From: Garcia nutans
Taxonomy: Eukaryota; Streptophyta; Magnoliopsida; Malpighiales; Euphorbiaceae
Direction: 5' to 3'
NCBI GenBank assembly: GCA_947685225.1
Contig: CANTUV010000015.1
Span: 2,232,001 to 2,296,000, forward strand
DNA: 64,000 nucleotides
Shown here: in pieces, positions 21,306 to 33,700 of the stretch
Numbering within the stretch: position 1 is the stretch's first letter
Layout: every line of letters begins with the position of its first letter
The notes under the pieces: model-generated
What the model saw: the letters and a program-made list of their open reading frames with translations, nothing else
Told to the model about the DNA's origin: nothing
Databases searched by the model: none
Translations under genes and position numbers: made by a program

Positions 21306-23683
21306 ATGAAAAGGATGCATACTTCGAGATCAGGGCCTCGATCCAATGCTGAGTTGATAGAATTTATTCGACGATATGAAAATGGTACTGTAAGTCTACT
21401 AGCTGGGATGTAGCTTCATCGCAGTTTAAGTCAAAAAACTAAGGTAACATTGCAACTTAATATTTTAATAGCATAAATATGTATTCATTATTTTATTTAA
21501 TTTTATTATTATTAGTTTTTTTAGTTTTTTAGTTTTTCTTCTTTTTTTTTATTATTAATAGTACTAAAGATTAGGAAAGAATAAATTAAAATAGAATATA
21601 ACGGGTAATTTTAGGCAATGATCAGTAGTATTGGTATGATGATATACTTACCTCGTGTTGACTTACCTTGCTCCGTGTTAACATGATCGATGTGTTGTCC
21701 AGAGAGGAGGGTGTATCTAGAAAACCCGACAATGGTATAATGTAGCACCCTCTCGGGTAAAATGGATTGTCCAAGAGTGCAGTTTCGAAAGCTTCATCTT
21801 GCAATTACCATCTGAGGAGTGTTCGATAGACAGGAGTGTAGTTCAAGCATTGTCGGAGCGATGGATGGACACGATCCATACTTTTCACCTACCTATAGGA
21901 GAGATGACCATTGGCCCAGTTAATTATACAACCATAATTGATATCCGATACTATAGCCTTTCGGTCCCTCTTACCAATGATATTCTAACACACGAAGAAA
22001 TTCAACAGTTAATCGATATGGAACTGTCATTAAAAGAGCCTTTCAAGATAAAAATTGAGCTGAATTGAGCCGATTTGGAGTTTATTGGATGAACTATGAT
22101 GGACGGGTTCATTGAGAAATAGCCAAACAATATGCTCAAGGATTTTTACTGTATTTTCTTAGGTCGACCATTTTATGCAGCACCAAATCTGCCATCCATC
22201 TATCATTGTTGAGGACCCTTACTGATATGAGTATGGTACTGCTTTATAGCTGAGGTGAAGCTGGCCTTGCCTGTCTCTATCATGGACTAGACAAGATTTT
22301 CATATATAAGAAGTCCTTCTTTGGTTTCATAGTGGTTGTCAAGGTACTCTTCTTCCACCATTGTCAATTCCATTCTTATACTTGTATGAATTTGATTTTT
22401 ATTGTTGTTGCAGGTATGGGCATATGAGTATAATCTTGTGAGAGTGCCTAGCATTTCCTGAGAGAGAGTTGGGTATCCGATGGTCGTCAGATCGTGTAGC
22501 AGTTCCTGGCTCTCACCATGTGCACACCCAGCGCTATCTCTTGAGTTGCTTAACCTGGGGCCAGGTAAAATAATATTAGTATACTTTAAAACTTATGTAA
22601 AAAGCGCACTTACCTTCTGTCATCTTGTAGGTCAATTTGGCTTGGTGGAACATAGAAGAGCCGACAAACTGGACTTTTTCCATGAACGCCGCACTACCTT
22701 TTCAGCATACCCGCCGAGTCATTGCTGGTCCTGTGTCTAGTGGCTGGTTTTTCGGGGAGAGGGTGTATGAGTGGTTCCTTGGTCCCGAGCGACGGAGGAT
22801 CCAATGAATTGCCCAGAGTATACTTTAAATATCGCATCAATGTCAAAGAATGCGTGGTGGTTAGCTCAGCACGGTTATGATATTGAAACCTTTCTCTATC
22901 CACCGAGTGCATCATATACCCAGTTTATTCGAGTAGGGCTCTTGAACTTTGATGTATCTTCTGTTGGCATCTGGGAAATTCCCGGGGAAGAGAAGGATAA
23001 TGATGAAGAGGAGCATCATGGAGAGGGAGGAGGGTCCATCCCTCATCCTTGGGCTAACACCTCTCAAGTAAACTTTTACCATTTTTCCATTGCAATTACT
23101 CTTTTCTTAACTTATTTTGACTATTTTAATGATTATTGCAGGCTACTGGCTCATTTGGTCATGAGACTGGACCTTCTTCTGCCGCTCCTCCATTTGCTCA
23201 TTCTTATCAACCGAAGATGCCATCTTATCCACAAGGCATTGATATGAATTACCTGGTAGGTTATCCTGTTCCTTGATGATTTATGCTACATGTATGCATG
23301 ATTATGTATGCTCTTACCCTTTCCTTTCTGACTAACAGTAGATGCTTGAGGAATAAAACAAGAAAATACAAGAAGAGTTAGCTACTAGTCGCCAACAGGT
23401 TGCCCATTTTGAAAAATTGTATCATCAGTTAGAGCAAAACTTTTGAGACTTTCGGTTCTAGGGAATGAGGGATCTTAGTGCTTCATCTTCTAGGGGGCCC
23501 CAGACAGATGATCATGACGCACCACTTCCCTTTATAGATTTTGATCATGATAGAAGTGATTTTCACAATCCGGGAGCTTCTTTTTTAGGAAGAACTGGGA
23601 TAGATAACATGCCCTCACTCCCAACTGGTGATGATTTTTTGAGTACTTTATTTGACTATAGACCGTCGCCTCCATCACAGTGA
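21306..23683 (+). pseudogene. plant mobile domain (MAIN-like) gene of Tat-3, antisense to the element
   Basis: The second copy of the PMD gene. The start ATG is at 21306 (MKRMHTSRSGPRSNAELIEF) and the stop at 23681-23683. Consensus-like introns are 22344-22413, 22565-22630, 23068-23141 and 23256-23338, plus a first intron from 21444. Exons carry DTIHTFHLPIGEMTIGPVNY, the ARGFLLYLLG-like segment, GEAGLACLYHGLDK, VNLAWWN and NAWWLAQHGYDIET blocks, then an acidic and S/P-rich tail with FLSTLFDYRPSPPSQ. These match the D copy exon by exon. Breaks include TAG at 21411, TGA at 22113 and several later stops, and the first intron acceptor reads AA instead of AG. MAIN-type PMD proteins are nuclear silencing factors in Arabidopsis; a role for this copy is unknown. 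It lies between the array and the DUF7745-like gene. Confidence 0.75.
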
Positions 23684-24211
23684 TTAGCTTGTATGAAATT
23701 AATTGTACTAGCTAATATGAAATTAATTGTACATAAATAAATAAAGTGGTTGTAATCAATTCGTGAACAGTAAACTATAATTAATATAATACTTTTACTT
23801 TTTTTCTTTTTTTTTTACACATATACATGAATTCACAGAAATATTTTTGTGACCATGTCGAATTCAAGTTACACGAACTCGACATGATTTAAATTGATAA
23901 ATCAAAACCTACACAGATTAGGCTTAACCACTTCCCACTTTAAAATGAAAATCCTTCTTCAACATGGATAAAGATACGAAGCCCTAATTCCACACGAATT
24001 TCTTTCAGCAACGTAATCTTTGGCCAATAATTATATAAATTACAAATCAGTTTCTCTTCCTCAGCATTCCAAGTAGTAACACTCTCTAGTATAATTTCCT
24101 ATTGCTCTAATATTTTATTCCAAGATTCAGCTTCTGCCATTCCCGACTTTCTTTTATAAAATTAATAGCAACTTTCATACCATCACTGTGACCGAAAGTA
24201 ATTTAAAGAAG
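23684..24211. other. spacer between PMD and DUF7745-like genes of Tat-3
   Basis: It holds an 8-bp inverted repeat CATGTCGA/TCGACATG (about 23854-23887) and, on the minus strand, a 67-codon frame (24140-23940) with one internal TAG. That frame has no family I recognise and no obvious counterpart in element D. Confidence 0.4.
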
Positions 24212-24818
24212 ATGAAAAATTTATTCAAAATTGTCAAGGCAACACAGTGGGAGTAAATATCATGGTCTAAACTCAACATTTTGAAGTATTTTCAAAATGT
24301 CAAATTAGACCAATCATTTCTACATGCCATTGCTTCCTTTTGGGATAAAAAAAACTAGGACTTTTTAGGTAAATAACTTTGAGATATATCCCATAATTGA
24401 GGAATTTGAGGCTATTCTTGGATGTCTGAGCGACCGACCAATGGCGTTGCCCATACTTGGCTCCAAAACTCAACATAAGAAGCAGGTGCTTTTTCAACTA
24501 TCAAAACCCAAAGTTCTGCAACTGGCAAGTGGTGAGAAAATTCTGCTTGGTCCCTTGATTGATTTTTGCACTGCTCACTTGGCTCCTACCAAAAATTGGG
24601 GAAGCATGTTCTGTCTCTGCTTGCTTGGCCAATTCTTACTTGTTTCTTATGATGGTGATATCGATTCATGAGTATTGGATATCATAGACCAAATGGAATG
24701 AGGCTTGTCGCCAATTTCTGTGATCTTAGCTGAGACTTTATTTGGACTGGATCAATTTAGATTAGGATTGTCAAGGGGATTGACCGAAAGTTTGTTGTTG
24801 CTTCAAGTAACCGCCTAA
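24212..24818 (+). pseudogene. DUF7745-like gene of Tat-3, antisense to the element
   Basis: Read through several stops and a frameshift near 24350, it matches the D copy for its first 120 codons (LKKMKNLFK, FEIYPIIEEFEAILG), then continues where D is interrupted: KKQVLFQLSKPKVLQL, then a hydrophobic stretch MFCLCLLGQFLLVS, then VLDIIDQMEWGLSPISVILAET, ending at TAA 24816-24818. The segment (L/I)-x-x-Y/F-G-x-F/L-L followed by ID-x-x-V-x-D-x-I and P-x-x-x-ILAET is how I recognise DUF7745, whose members are usually retrotransposon-associated and of unknown function. Breaks: a stop early in the first exon, stops near 24355-24380 and TGA at 24669-24671. Confidence 0.6.
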
Positions 24819-25672
24819 ACTAGCCTTTCAGGTTTTCAATTTAGGCCTTCTTTTTTATTGCTATAATTTTTCCTAGTCCGCCCTTGTGGGTTTTCGGAAC
24901 TAGCAAGCTGTCCTTATTTTTGCCTAAGCGCCCTTGCGGGTTTTCAACTTAACGGACCTTCTTCCTTTTTCTGTGCTTATAGATTTGGCTTTAGGAGCGT
25001 CTCTGCTTGGTCGAAACTCCATCTATGGATTTTGCCAGATATCTGCCATGACATCACTCTGCTAGGAAACTACTCCATCCTGCTTCTTCATATGCTGACT
25101 GGGTTGACTGGGTCCACTTACGTGCTGCAGTCAACATTTGTTGGTTACCTTGGTGGTTTCTCGTATCACCATTCGGACGTATTTGATGTATGTTCCTCTT
25201 GCTGCCCTACATAGAGGTACTTGCTATGATCCTTGCCAGCTTGACGTCGGTATGGAGCCAAACCTCGAGGTTCTGAGTTTACTCCTGATTTGGACATACC
25301 TTGTCTGGCTGAAGCCTACTTGGATCGGCTGAAGCAAAGCTGGCCTGCACGCTACACTTATCGTCTTCCATAGATTTTATATTTATCCATTTCTATAGAA
25401 AAAATATTGTTAGGATATAAAAATAATGAAAACAATAATAAGATATGTTTCTTTTCCTTTTATGATTTGTCATCACCTTTTACTATTGTGTTTATTTATT
25501 TTATCCATATCTGGTCAAATACTTAAAATAGTGTACATAGGACAATTTTAATATTAATTCTATTTTATTAAATTATGGAATAACCAAACATAAAGCCAGC
25601 ATACACAAGATCACTCCTGTTGCCAACTAGCCCTTTCGGGTTTTCTAATTGACGATTTTCTCTCGCTTAGTC
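24819..25672 (-). other. non-coding region between integrase and the antisense cassette of Tat-3
   Basis: At least five scattered copies of a short motif, on the plus strand GCCCTTNCGGGTTTTC followed by AANTTAG (near 24825, 24883, 24930, 25632, 25690). No convincing coding sequence; the small frames at 25032-25332 show no family features. Confidence 0.5.
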
Positions 25673-25884
25673 CTAATTGTTGCCTAGCCCGCCCTTTTGG
25701 ATTTTCAACCTAGCGAGTTGTTCTTTTTTATATACATAAAATCTCTTCAACCTGTCAATGTTTACTGGCTCACTAAACTCGTTCCCATCCATGTATGATA
25801 ACTTGACTGCACCCTTGTTTATGACTTGTTTCACAACATATGGTCCTTCCCAACTAGGCCTAAATTTCCCTCTTGGATTAGATA
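25673..25884 (-). pseudogene. pol: integrase C-terminal end of Tat-3 pol
   Basis: The last part of the integrase, which binds DNA next to the catalytic core. The block PRGKFRPSWEGPYVV is the plant Tat/Athila integrase C-terminal SH3-like signature, followed by MDGNEF and VNIDRLKRFYV. It continues the frame broken off at 37152 by the Tekay insertion; the CATTA duplicated at 25885-25889 and 37147-37151 marks the point. The stop codon follows at about 25673, giving the pol end. Confidence 0.82.
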
Positions 25885-25889
25885 CATTA

Positions 25890-28800
25890 TGTAACATCTT
25901 AAAATTTTTTGAAAATTTCTAACTTCTAGAAAAATTAGATAAAATAAATTATAATTTAAAAGGATAAATTAAATTAAAGGTTTTAAATGAAAAATGAAGG
26001 GATTTTAAATGAAAAAGTGGAATATATATGTGATATATATGCAAAATATACATAACATATATAAAAGTCAACACTTTTTAAAAGAAAAAGGTATTTTGCT
26101 AATTAAATCTTATAAATTCAAAATTAATAAAATAATTCAAAAATAAATTATTTTTGAATGGAAGAGAAAAATTAGGACTTTTAATTTATTAAAAAAATAA
26201 TTAAATATTAAATATTAAATTATTTTAATATATATATATATATGGTTAAAAAGAAAAGATGAAAGGAAAAGAAAGGTAAAAGTCTTCTTCTTCTTCTTCT
26301 TCATCTTCAAGGACTTGGCTTCCATGAGAGATTGAAGACCAAGGATTTTGCTTCTTCCATACTCCATAAATTGAAGGAATTAACAAGTTTCAAGTGGATT
26401 TTTGGTGATTTCCACCAAAATTAGTAAGTTTCCATCTCTTTTCTTTGAATTACATGGAAGATGAGATTATGTGAGAATTTGGATTTTTATATAGTATGTT
26501 ATAATTGTTGGAATTGGTGTGTATGATGTTATTTTGGGTAGTTAACAATGATTCTAAGGTTAGATTGAAGAGATGATGGAGTTTGGTTAAAGAATGATGA
26601 AGAGAGAGAATTTAGGGTTATAGATTTTTGGGGTTTTGAAAACATGAACTTTAATTGTGCAAATTAATTCCAAATGAGTTGTTTTGATTCATAAACAAGT
26701 ATTTTAAAGTCAAATATTGGATTTGGTGGTGTTGGGTTGGAGTTTGAGAATGGAAGTAGAGATTTAGGGTTTTGGAAAAGTGATTTTCCAAAGTGGTTGA
26801 ATTGTGTGATTTTATTTGTTTAAGCATGTTGTTTAGTGTTAAAAATGATGAATATAAGCTTGGAATGAGTAATGGATTGTGTTGGAATGGAAAACCTTCA
26901 ATGGGAGAAGGTTATGCCATTTTTGAGATTTTGTGTATAAGAGTGTATTTTTATAATGTAAATGATTTAAATGTATTAAAATATATTTTTAATAATATAA
27001 ATAAACTTAAAACACTAATTTAATTTTAGTAGAATGGAATTCCAATGTTGAAGTAAGGAAAGGCTAAATTTTTGGAAATTTGTAGGAGTGATGTGTAATT
27101 ATGATTTAATGTTGGAAATGCCCATTAAATGTGATACTAAATGATTATTTTTTATCATATTTGGTTTAGGCTTTGAGGGAGGTTGATTTGCTTCATCCAA
27201 GTGGTGAAGGGCAAGTTGGAAAGATTAGATTGAAGGTTGTTTTTAGCTTGCTTTGGGTTGCTAGTGGAGGTATGTACAAACTTTGAATATATTGTCTATA
27301 TTTGCTAGGGGTGGACAAAATCGGTTCGGTTGGCCGAACTGAACCGATTTGCAAAAACCGACCAAAAACCGATCATATATTTTAGTAACCGAAAACCGAA
27401 CCGATCAGAGGAGAACCGCGAAAAAACCGAACCAAAAATTTTCGGTCGGTTTCGGTCGGTTTCAGTTTAAACCGAAAAAATTGGTTTAGACAAAAAAAAT
27501 TCGGTCAGCTTCGGTTTAGACCAAAAAAATTGGTTTAGACCAAAAAAATTTGGTCGGTTTCATTATAAACCAGTGGTTTTGGTTTAGACCTACGGTATTC
27601 GGTCGGTTTTCGGTCGGTTTGGTTTTTTGAGCAATGAAACCGCTGGCTGACCGAAAATTTTTGGTTTGATGTAATTTAGAACCGAAAACCGAACCGACCA
27701 GTAGGTTAACCGATTTTTCGATCGGTTCGGTTTTTTCGGTTTTTTTGTCCACCCCTAATATTTGCATAAAATTTGGACCTAACACATTTTGGTTGAAAAA
27801 TATGTTAAGCTGCTTGGTTCATTGATTGTGTATGAATAATAAGCTATGACATTTGTAATGCCATATATGTGTTAAATGCATTGTGAAAAGCCATTGATAA
27901 TGGCTAATTTGTGTAACATGTGAAACATGCATATTATGTGAAAATACCCAAAGTTATTGGGTAATGTGTTGTGAATGCAAAAATGAGATATGTGTAATAA
28001 TGAAATGAATTGATATTGATAAAAATGAGAAAAGTGAGAAAAATGAGAAAGATGTGAAAAATGAGAAAAGTAAGAAAAAATATGAGAAAATATGGCAATG
28101 TGCCTAGATTGAATATGTAAAAATGAGAAAGAGATTAATAATGAGAAATATGAATAAATTGTGTGCCTAGTATGTTATTCAATTTTCAGAGTTCTGGGTT
28201 TGGTGGCATACCTATGATTTCCTACGAGCTATACGCTGGAATGGTGAAAAGACTGGGTCGTTATCCAGGCCAGCTGATAAATATGATGTTTTGGAGTGAA
28301 AAGACTGGGTCGTAAGCCTAAAAAACTGTAGCAGTCTAGCCGAGTTGAGGACCGAGATACTGGGGCCTAAGGGTCTAGCCGGGTTGAGGTCCAAGAGACT
28401 GGGGCTGTTACATTATCCATGGATATATTGCCTACGGGGCTAGACACATGGTGTCATTATGGACCAAAGCAGTAACTCTAAAATTTGAAAAGCATATTAG
28501 ATCCTTTTTGGGCCCATGCTTGTCTTTGTTTTAATGTGAATTATGAATTATGATACAATTGAGTAATATAATGTTATGAGTTGTGCTTATGAAATAATTG
28601 AAAAATATAAGAAAGTGGATTGATGTGACATTTATATGCATGGTGCATTTGGTATTGCATTGAGTTATATTGTTATTATCAAAGTTTGTACCACTAGGCT
28701 TCAGCTTAGCACAATTGTTTCCATCGCGCAGGTGACAGGGTAGACCCAGTTGAGCCAAAGAGTTCTTCTAGACCAGGTCGGGTCTAGACTTGTAGTTGAG

Positions 28801-29359
28801 TTTGTTGAGTTGCTATCGAGATCAGAAATACTGCCAGCAGCATGTATATATTTTTATGTTATTGTACATTTTGAGTTTTATGCATAATATATTATGTTTA
28901 GAATTTTACGTATTGTATATGATAAAGAATGTTTGGGTCAATGTATTTGAAAAGGGAGAGTAAGTGTGTTTTAAATTATATATATCTATATGTATATATG
29001 TTTGAGAAACTTGTTGAAATTGAGAAGTATGGTTGAGATGGTGATTGGAAATTATTTGGGAGTATTTTCTTTTTTGCAGGTTGTGTTTTGATAAATTTTT
29101 GGATGTCCAAAATACAGACAAAACTCTAGCAAATTTTTCCCAGAGATTTATATATATATTATTTATTTTGGGTTCTTATAATAAGTAAAGAATATTTATA
29201 TTCTATTTAATTTTCATATATTTAGAATTTGAAATTTTAAATTGGAAATGTTTAAAAAAAATTTAGTAAACCGGTCTGTGATATTTTTGTACCATATATG
29301 CATATTTTACATATGCTAAAAATATGTATTGTACGTATATAGGGTATAAGGGTGTTACA
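25890..29359 (+). repeat. 5' LTR of Tekay element
   Basis: 3470 bp, TGTAACATC to GGGTGTTACA. Removing the MITE and one copy of its 8-bp duplication leaves 3010 bp, against 3008 bp in the 3' LTR. It contains (TA)n near 26230, (CTT)n at 26283-26302, the AATGAGAAAAATGAG short repeat near 28020-28090 and the GCG-rich box at 28690-28735. Confidence 0.93.
27306..27757. mobile_element. hAT-like MITE in the 5' LTR
   Basis: A 452-bp element with terminal inverted repeats TAGGGGTGGAC / GTCCACCCCTA and an 8-bp target duplication ATATTTGC (27298-27305, 27758-27765). The empty site is preserved in the 3' LTR near 35544. The interior is largely self-complementary, full of CGGTTCGGTT and AACCGAACCG motifs, with no coding capacity. 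An 8-bp duplication and a TAGGG-type end fit the hAT superfamily. Confidence 0.92.
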
Positions 29360-29366
29360 TTTATTT

Positions 29367-29378
29367 TGGTATCAGAGC
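29367..29378 (+). promoter_or_regulatory. primer-binding site of Tekay element
   Basis: TGGTATCAGAGC, complementary to the 3' end of initiator-Met tRNA, the standard primer for this clade; seven bases inside the LTR. Confidence 0.93.
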
Positions 29379-29528
29379 CTAGGTTTGAGTTTCTTGACCT
29401 AGGTGGGATGATAGAGAGAGAAAATGGGGGATTTGAAAATAGTTTTTAATTGTAATACATGCATTGGTATTGGCAGTTTCTGATCTCTGATATAGTATTT
29501 TATACTTTGTTTGCAGATATAGGTAGTT

Positions 29529-30762
29529 ATGGCATCTCGGCCGCATCAGGCTGCTGAGGTTAGTGCAGAGAGTGTGGCTCCAGATGAGGGTAGAGATGGA
29601 GCTAGAGTTGTATCTGCTGGTGAGGCATCTATTTCTATGCCTGTGAGACCAGCAGCTGATGAGATTCCCCCTGGCTGGGTATGGCATATGGTAGAGTTGT
29701 TGAGGCAGGCTCCAGTTCTGCAGCCGCCATAGTCACAGACGCAGCCGCAGTTGCCGGTGAGGCAGTATGATAAATTGAGAAAGTATGGGGCTGAGGACTT
29801 TGTTGGTACTATAGATCCTGCTGTAGCAGAGCAGTGGCTAGATCGGGTTCAGAGGATATTTATTCAGTTACAGGCTAGTCTAGAAGAGAAGTTTGATTAT
29901 GCCAGATCTCTTCTGCAAAGAGATGCATATGATTGGTGGAAGACAGTTCCACATGCTTTGGATGATCCACCAGTTTCGACTATGATGATTTCCTGCAGGA
30001 ATTTGAGCAGAAATATACTCCAAGAGAGTATAAAGATGCAAAGAAGATGGAGTTCCTGAGTCTGAGACAGGATATCAGGACAGTGATTGAGTATGAGATC
30101 GAGTTTATCCGGTTGAGTCATTATGCTGGTGGGATCATTTCTGACGAGTTTGACAGGTGCAGGAGGTTTGAGGAAGGACTGAGACCCTCTATCATGTGCA
30201 TCATCGCAGGCTCTCGGTATCAGGATTTCTCCCAGTTAGTTGCAGCTGCCAAGAGTGTTGAGAGGGCACAGAGTCTTGCAGCAGCTGCAAGGGCTGAGGA
30301 GACTAGAGTTAGGAGACCCAGAGTGAGGCAGGGTCTTCATCAGTGAAGAGAGGTTGAGGGGGACATTTTTAGAGGTTTAGTAGGAGTCAGGAGCAGTTTG
30401 GCATGTCAGTACAGCAGCAGAGACAGAGATAGAGACCTGCAGTTTCAGTGGCTAGTGCTCCGACTCCAGTGGCTCAGAGACCTACTCCACCTACTTGCAT
30501 TCATTGTGGTAGAGTACATGGAGGTGTCTGCTGGTGGAGAGGTGCTTCGGGAGTGTGTTTTAGATGTGGGTTATTAGACCGAGGTTTTGGTAGAGGTGGT
30601 CAACCTGGGTTTAGTCAAAGAGGAGGCTTTACATCCGGAGGCAGTAGGCCAGATGAGGCTAGGCCATCTCAGCGGGTTTATGTGATGCAGAGGCAGCCGG
30701 ATGCTTCAGCCATCATTGTGGGTACATTTTCTTTATTGTTATTTCAGTCCTTCCTCTATTAG
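29529..30762 (+). pseudogene. gag: gag of Tekay element, broken
   Basis: The particle-forming protein. The start ATG is at 29529 (MASRPHQAAEVSAES). Pieces: 29529-29732 ending in TAG at 29730; 29751 to about 29985 with AEQWLDRVQRIF and YDWWKTV, the capsid-like core; a frameshift near 29985; then 30047-30346 with YEIEFIRLSHYAGG and FEEGLRPSI; a TGA at 30344; and 30448-30762 with the first half of a zinc knuckle (CIHCGRVHGGVCW) and CFRCG, after which the expected His and Cys are missing. At least three stops and one frameshift prevent a full product. The frame then runs on into pol, as is usual in this clade, where gag and pol form one ORF. Confidence 0.88.
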
Positions 30763-33700
30763 ATCCTAGATCTACGCATTCATATATAAGTGCATCTATC
30801 TTGCCTGTGACTAAATTGCATTCTAAGTCCCTAGGATTTGATGTCTTGGTGACAAATCCTTTAGGGCATAGTGTTGTGGTGAGCAAGGTGCACCGAGATA
30901 GTCCAGATGTTGTTCAGGATGAGGAGTTTCTCGGTGACCTGATTGAGATGCCTTTCAGGGAATATGATATGATTTTGGGCATGGATTGGTTATCCAAGCA
31001 TAGGGCTATGGTAGACTTTCAGAAGAAATGTGTTACTTTGAGAACACGTGATGGTAGGGATGTGATGGTATCTGGTGAGCAAAGGTATCTTTCATCTATG
31101 TTTGTTCCAGCTGTTTCAGCTGGGAGAATGATTCGGAAGGGATGTGAGTCTTATCTTGCTCATGTTGTAGATACTAGAGTAGTGGGATCCCTGATTGAAA
31201 ATATACCCACGGTTGCCGATTTCCAGATGTTTTCCCTGATGAGTTGCTAGGGGTACCTCCTGAGAGAGAAGTGGAGTTTGGTATTGATTTGTTGCCTGGT
31301 ACCACTCCTATCTCTATTACCCCTTATCGGATGGCACCTGCTGAGTTGAGAGAGTTGAAGGTGCAGTTGCAGGAGTTATTGGATAAAGGGTTTATCCGCC
31401 CTAGTGTGTCCCCGTAGGGAGTGCCTGTGTTCTTTGCAAAGAAGAAGGATGGCACAATGAGATTGTGTATTGATATAGGCAGTTGAATAAGGTAACCATC
31501 AAGAACAAGTATCCTTTGCCTCGAATAGATGATCTCTTTGATCAGTTGAAGGGAGCAGCAGTATTTTCTAAAATTGATTTGAGATCAGGGTACCATCAGT
31601 TGAGAGTCAGAGATGTGGATGTACCCAAGACAGCTTTTCGTACGAGGTATGAGCATTATGAGTTTCTAGTGATGCCCTTTGGATTGACGAATGCACCGGC
31701 AGCTTTTATGGATTTGATGAACAGGCTATTCAGACCATATTTAGATCAGTTTGTGGTGGTCTTCATTGATGACATCTTGGTGTATTCACGTAATGAGGAG
31801 GATCATGATGGACAATTGCGGATCGTATTGCAGACTCTGAAAGAGAAGCAATTGTATGCTAAACTGTCTAAGTGTGAGTTCTGGCTCGATCAGGTAGCTT
31901 TTCTTGGTCATGTGGTTTCAGTAGAGGGTATTAGAATTGATCCGAGTAAAATTGAGGCTATCTTGAATTGGAGTCCATCGAAGACTATGACAGAGGTTAG
32001 AAGTTTTCTGGGATTGGCAGGCTATTATCGTCGATTTGTGAAGAGTTTTTCTATAATATCTACACCACTCACTAGATTACTTCAGAAAGGAGTTAAATTT
32101 GTGTGGACAGATTAGTGTCAGGTGAGTTTTGAGCAGCTGAGGGAGATGCTGACTCAAGCTCCTGTCCTTACCCTGCCTGTGGAAGGTAAACCATATGTGA
32201 TATATAGTGATGCTTCACACAATGGTTTAGGTTGTGTTTTGATACAGGAGGGTATAGTCATTGCTTATGCCTCTCGACAGTTGAAACCGCATGAGCTGAA
32301 TTATCCGACGCATGATTTGGAGTTAGCAGCAATAGTTTTTGCCTTGAAGATTTGGTGGCATTATTTGTTTGGGGAAAAGTGTTTCATTTATACGGATCAC
32401 AAAAGTTTGAAATACCTGGGTGCTTAGAGAGAGCTTAATCTTCGACAGAGAAGGTGGTTAGAGTTGATTAAAGACTATGACTATTTGATTGATTATTATC
32501 CTGGTAAGGCAAATGTTGTTGCTGATGCCTTGAGTCGAAAATCTTTGCCAGGTTTGACTACTTATTCACTCTCATTGCTTGTTGAGTTGAGAGCGTTGCA
32601 CGCTAGATTTGAATCTTCTGATGATGGTGCTCTGATGGCTCAGTTGCAGTTGAGGCCAGTCTTGTTGGATCATATTAGGGAGGCTCAGTTGGCAGATGAG
32701 AGAATTCAGAAATTTGTGTTGGTTTGTCAGAAGGGGGAGAGTCAGGACTTTTATATGAGGGATGATGGCAGTCTATGGTACAGAGATAGGTTGTGTATTC
32801 CTAATGATGCAGAATTGAAAAGAATGATATTAGAGGAAGCACATCAGTCACTTTTTTGCTATGCACCCTAGTAGTACCAATATGTATCAGGACTTGAAGC
32901 GACATTATTGGTGGTCAGGTATGAAGAGGGACATAGCAGAGTTTGTATCCAGATGTCTCACTTGCCAGAAAGTGAAGGCTGAGCACCAAGTTCCTTTAGG
33001 ATTGCTCCAACCTTTATCAGTGCCAGAGTGGAAATGGGAGCTAGTGACAAAGGATTTTGTGACTGGACTACCTTTGACGCAGAAGAAGCATCATGCAATC
33101 TGGGTGATAGTTGATCGGATGATGAAGACAGCTCATTTTCTTCCAGTTTGGATGGATTTTTCTCTTGAAAGGTTGGCTGAGCTGTATATCAATGATATAG
33201 TCAGGTTGCAAGGAGTCCCTGTTTCTTTGGTGTCGGATTAAGATCCCTGGTTTACTTCAAGGTTTTGGAAGAGTTTGCATAATGCTCTGGGTTCTCGATT
33301 GCATTTTAGTACTGCTTTCCATCCTCAGACAGATAGACAGTCATAGAGAGTGATATAGATTTTGGAGGATATGTTGAGGAGCTGTATCATTGATTTTACG
33401 GGGAATTGGGACAGATTTTTACCATTAATTGAGTTTGCTTATAACAACAGTCATCAGTCGAGTATTGGGATGACTCCTTATGAGGCTTTATATGGGAGGA
33501 GATGCAGGACACCTTTGTGCTGGGATGAAGTTGGAGAAGGTAAATTGGTTGGTCCCGATTTGATTAAGGAAACAGAGGAGAAAGTGAAGGTGATTCCGGG
33601 TCATTTGAAAGCAGCTTCAGACCGACAGAAATCCTATTTATATTTAAAGAGAAGAGGCATAGAGTTTAGTGTGGGAGATAAAGTGTTTCTGAAGGTGTCT

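Noticed and set aside
25032..25332. Two overlapping plus-strand frames of about 60 codons
   Set aside because: No family features, inside the non-coding region of Tat-3 and without a counterpart in element D.
27516..27785. 89-codon minus-strand frame
   Set aside because: It lies in the self-complementary interior of the MITE; no known domain.
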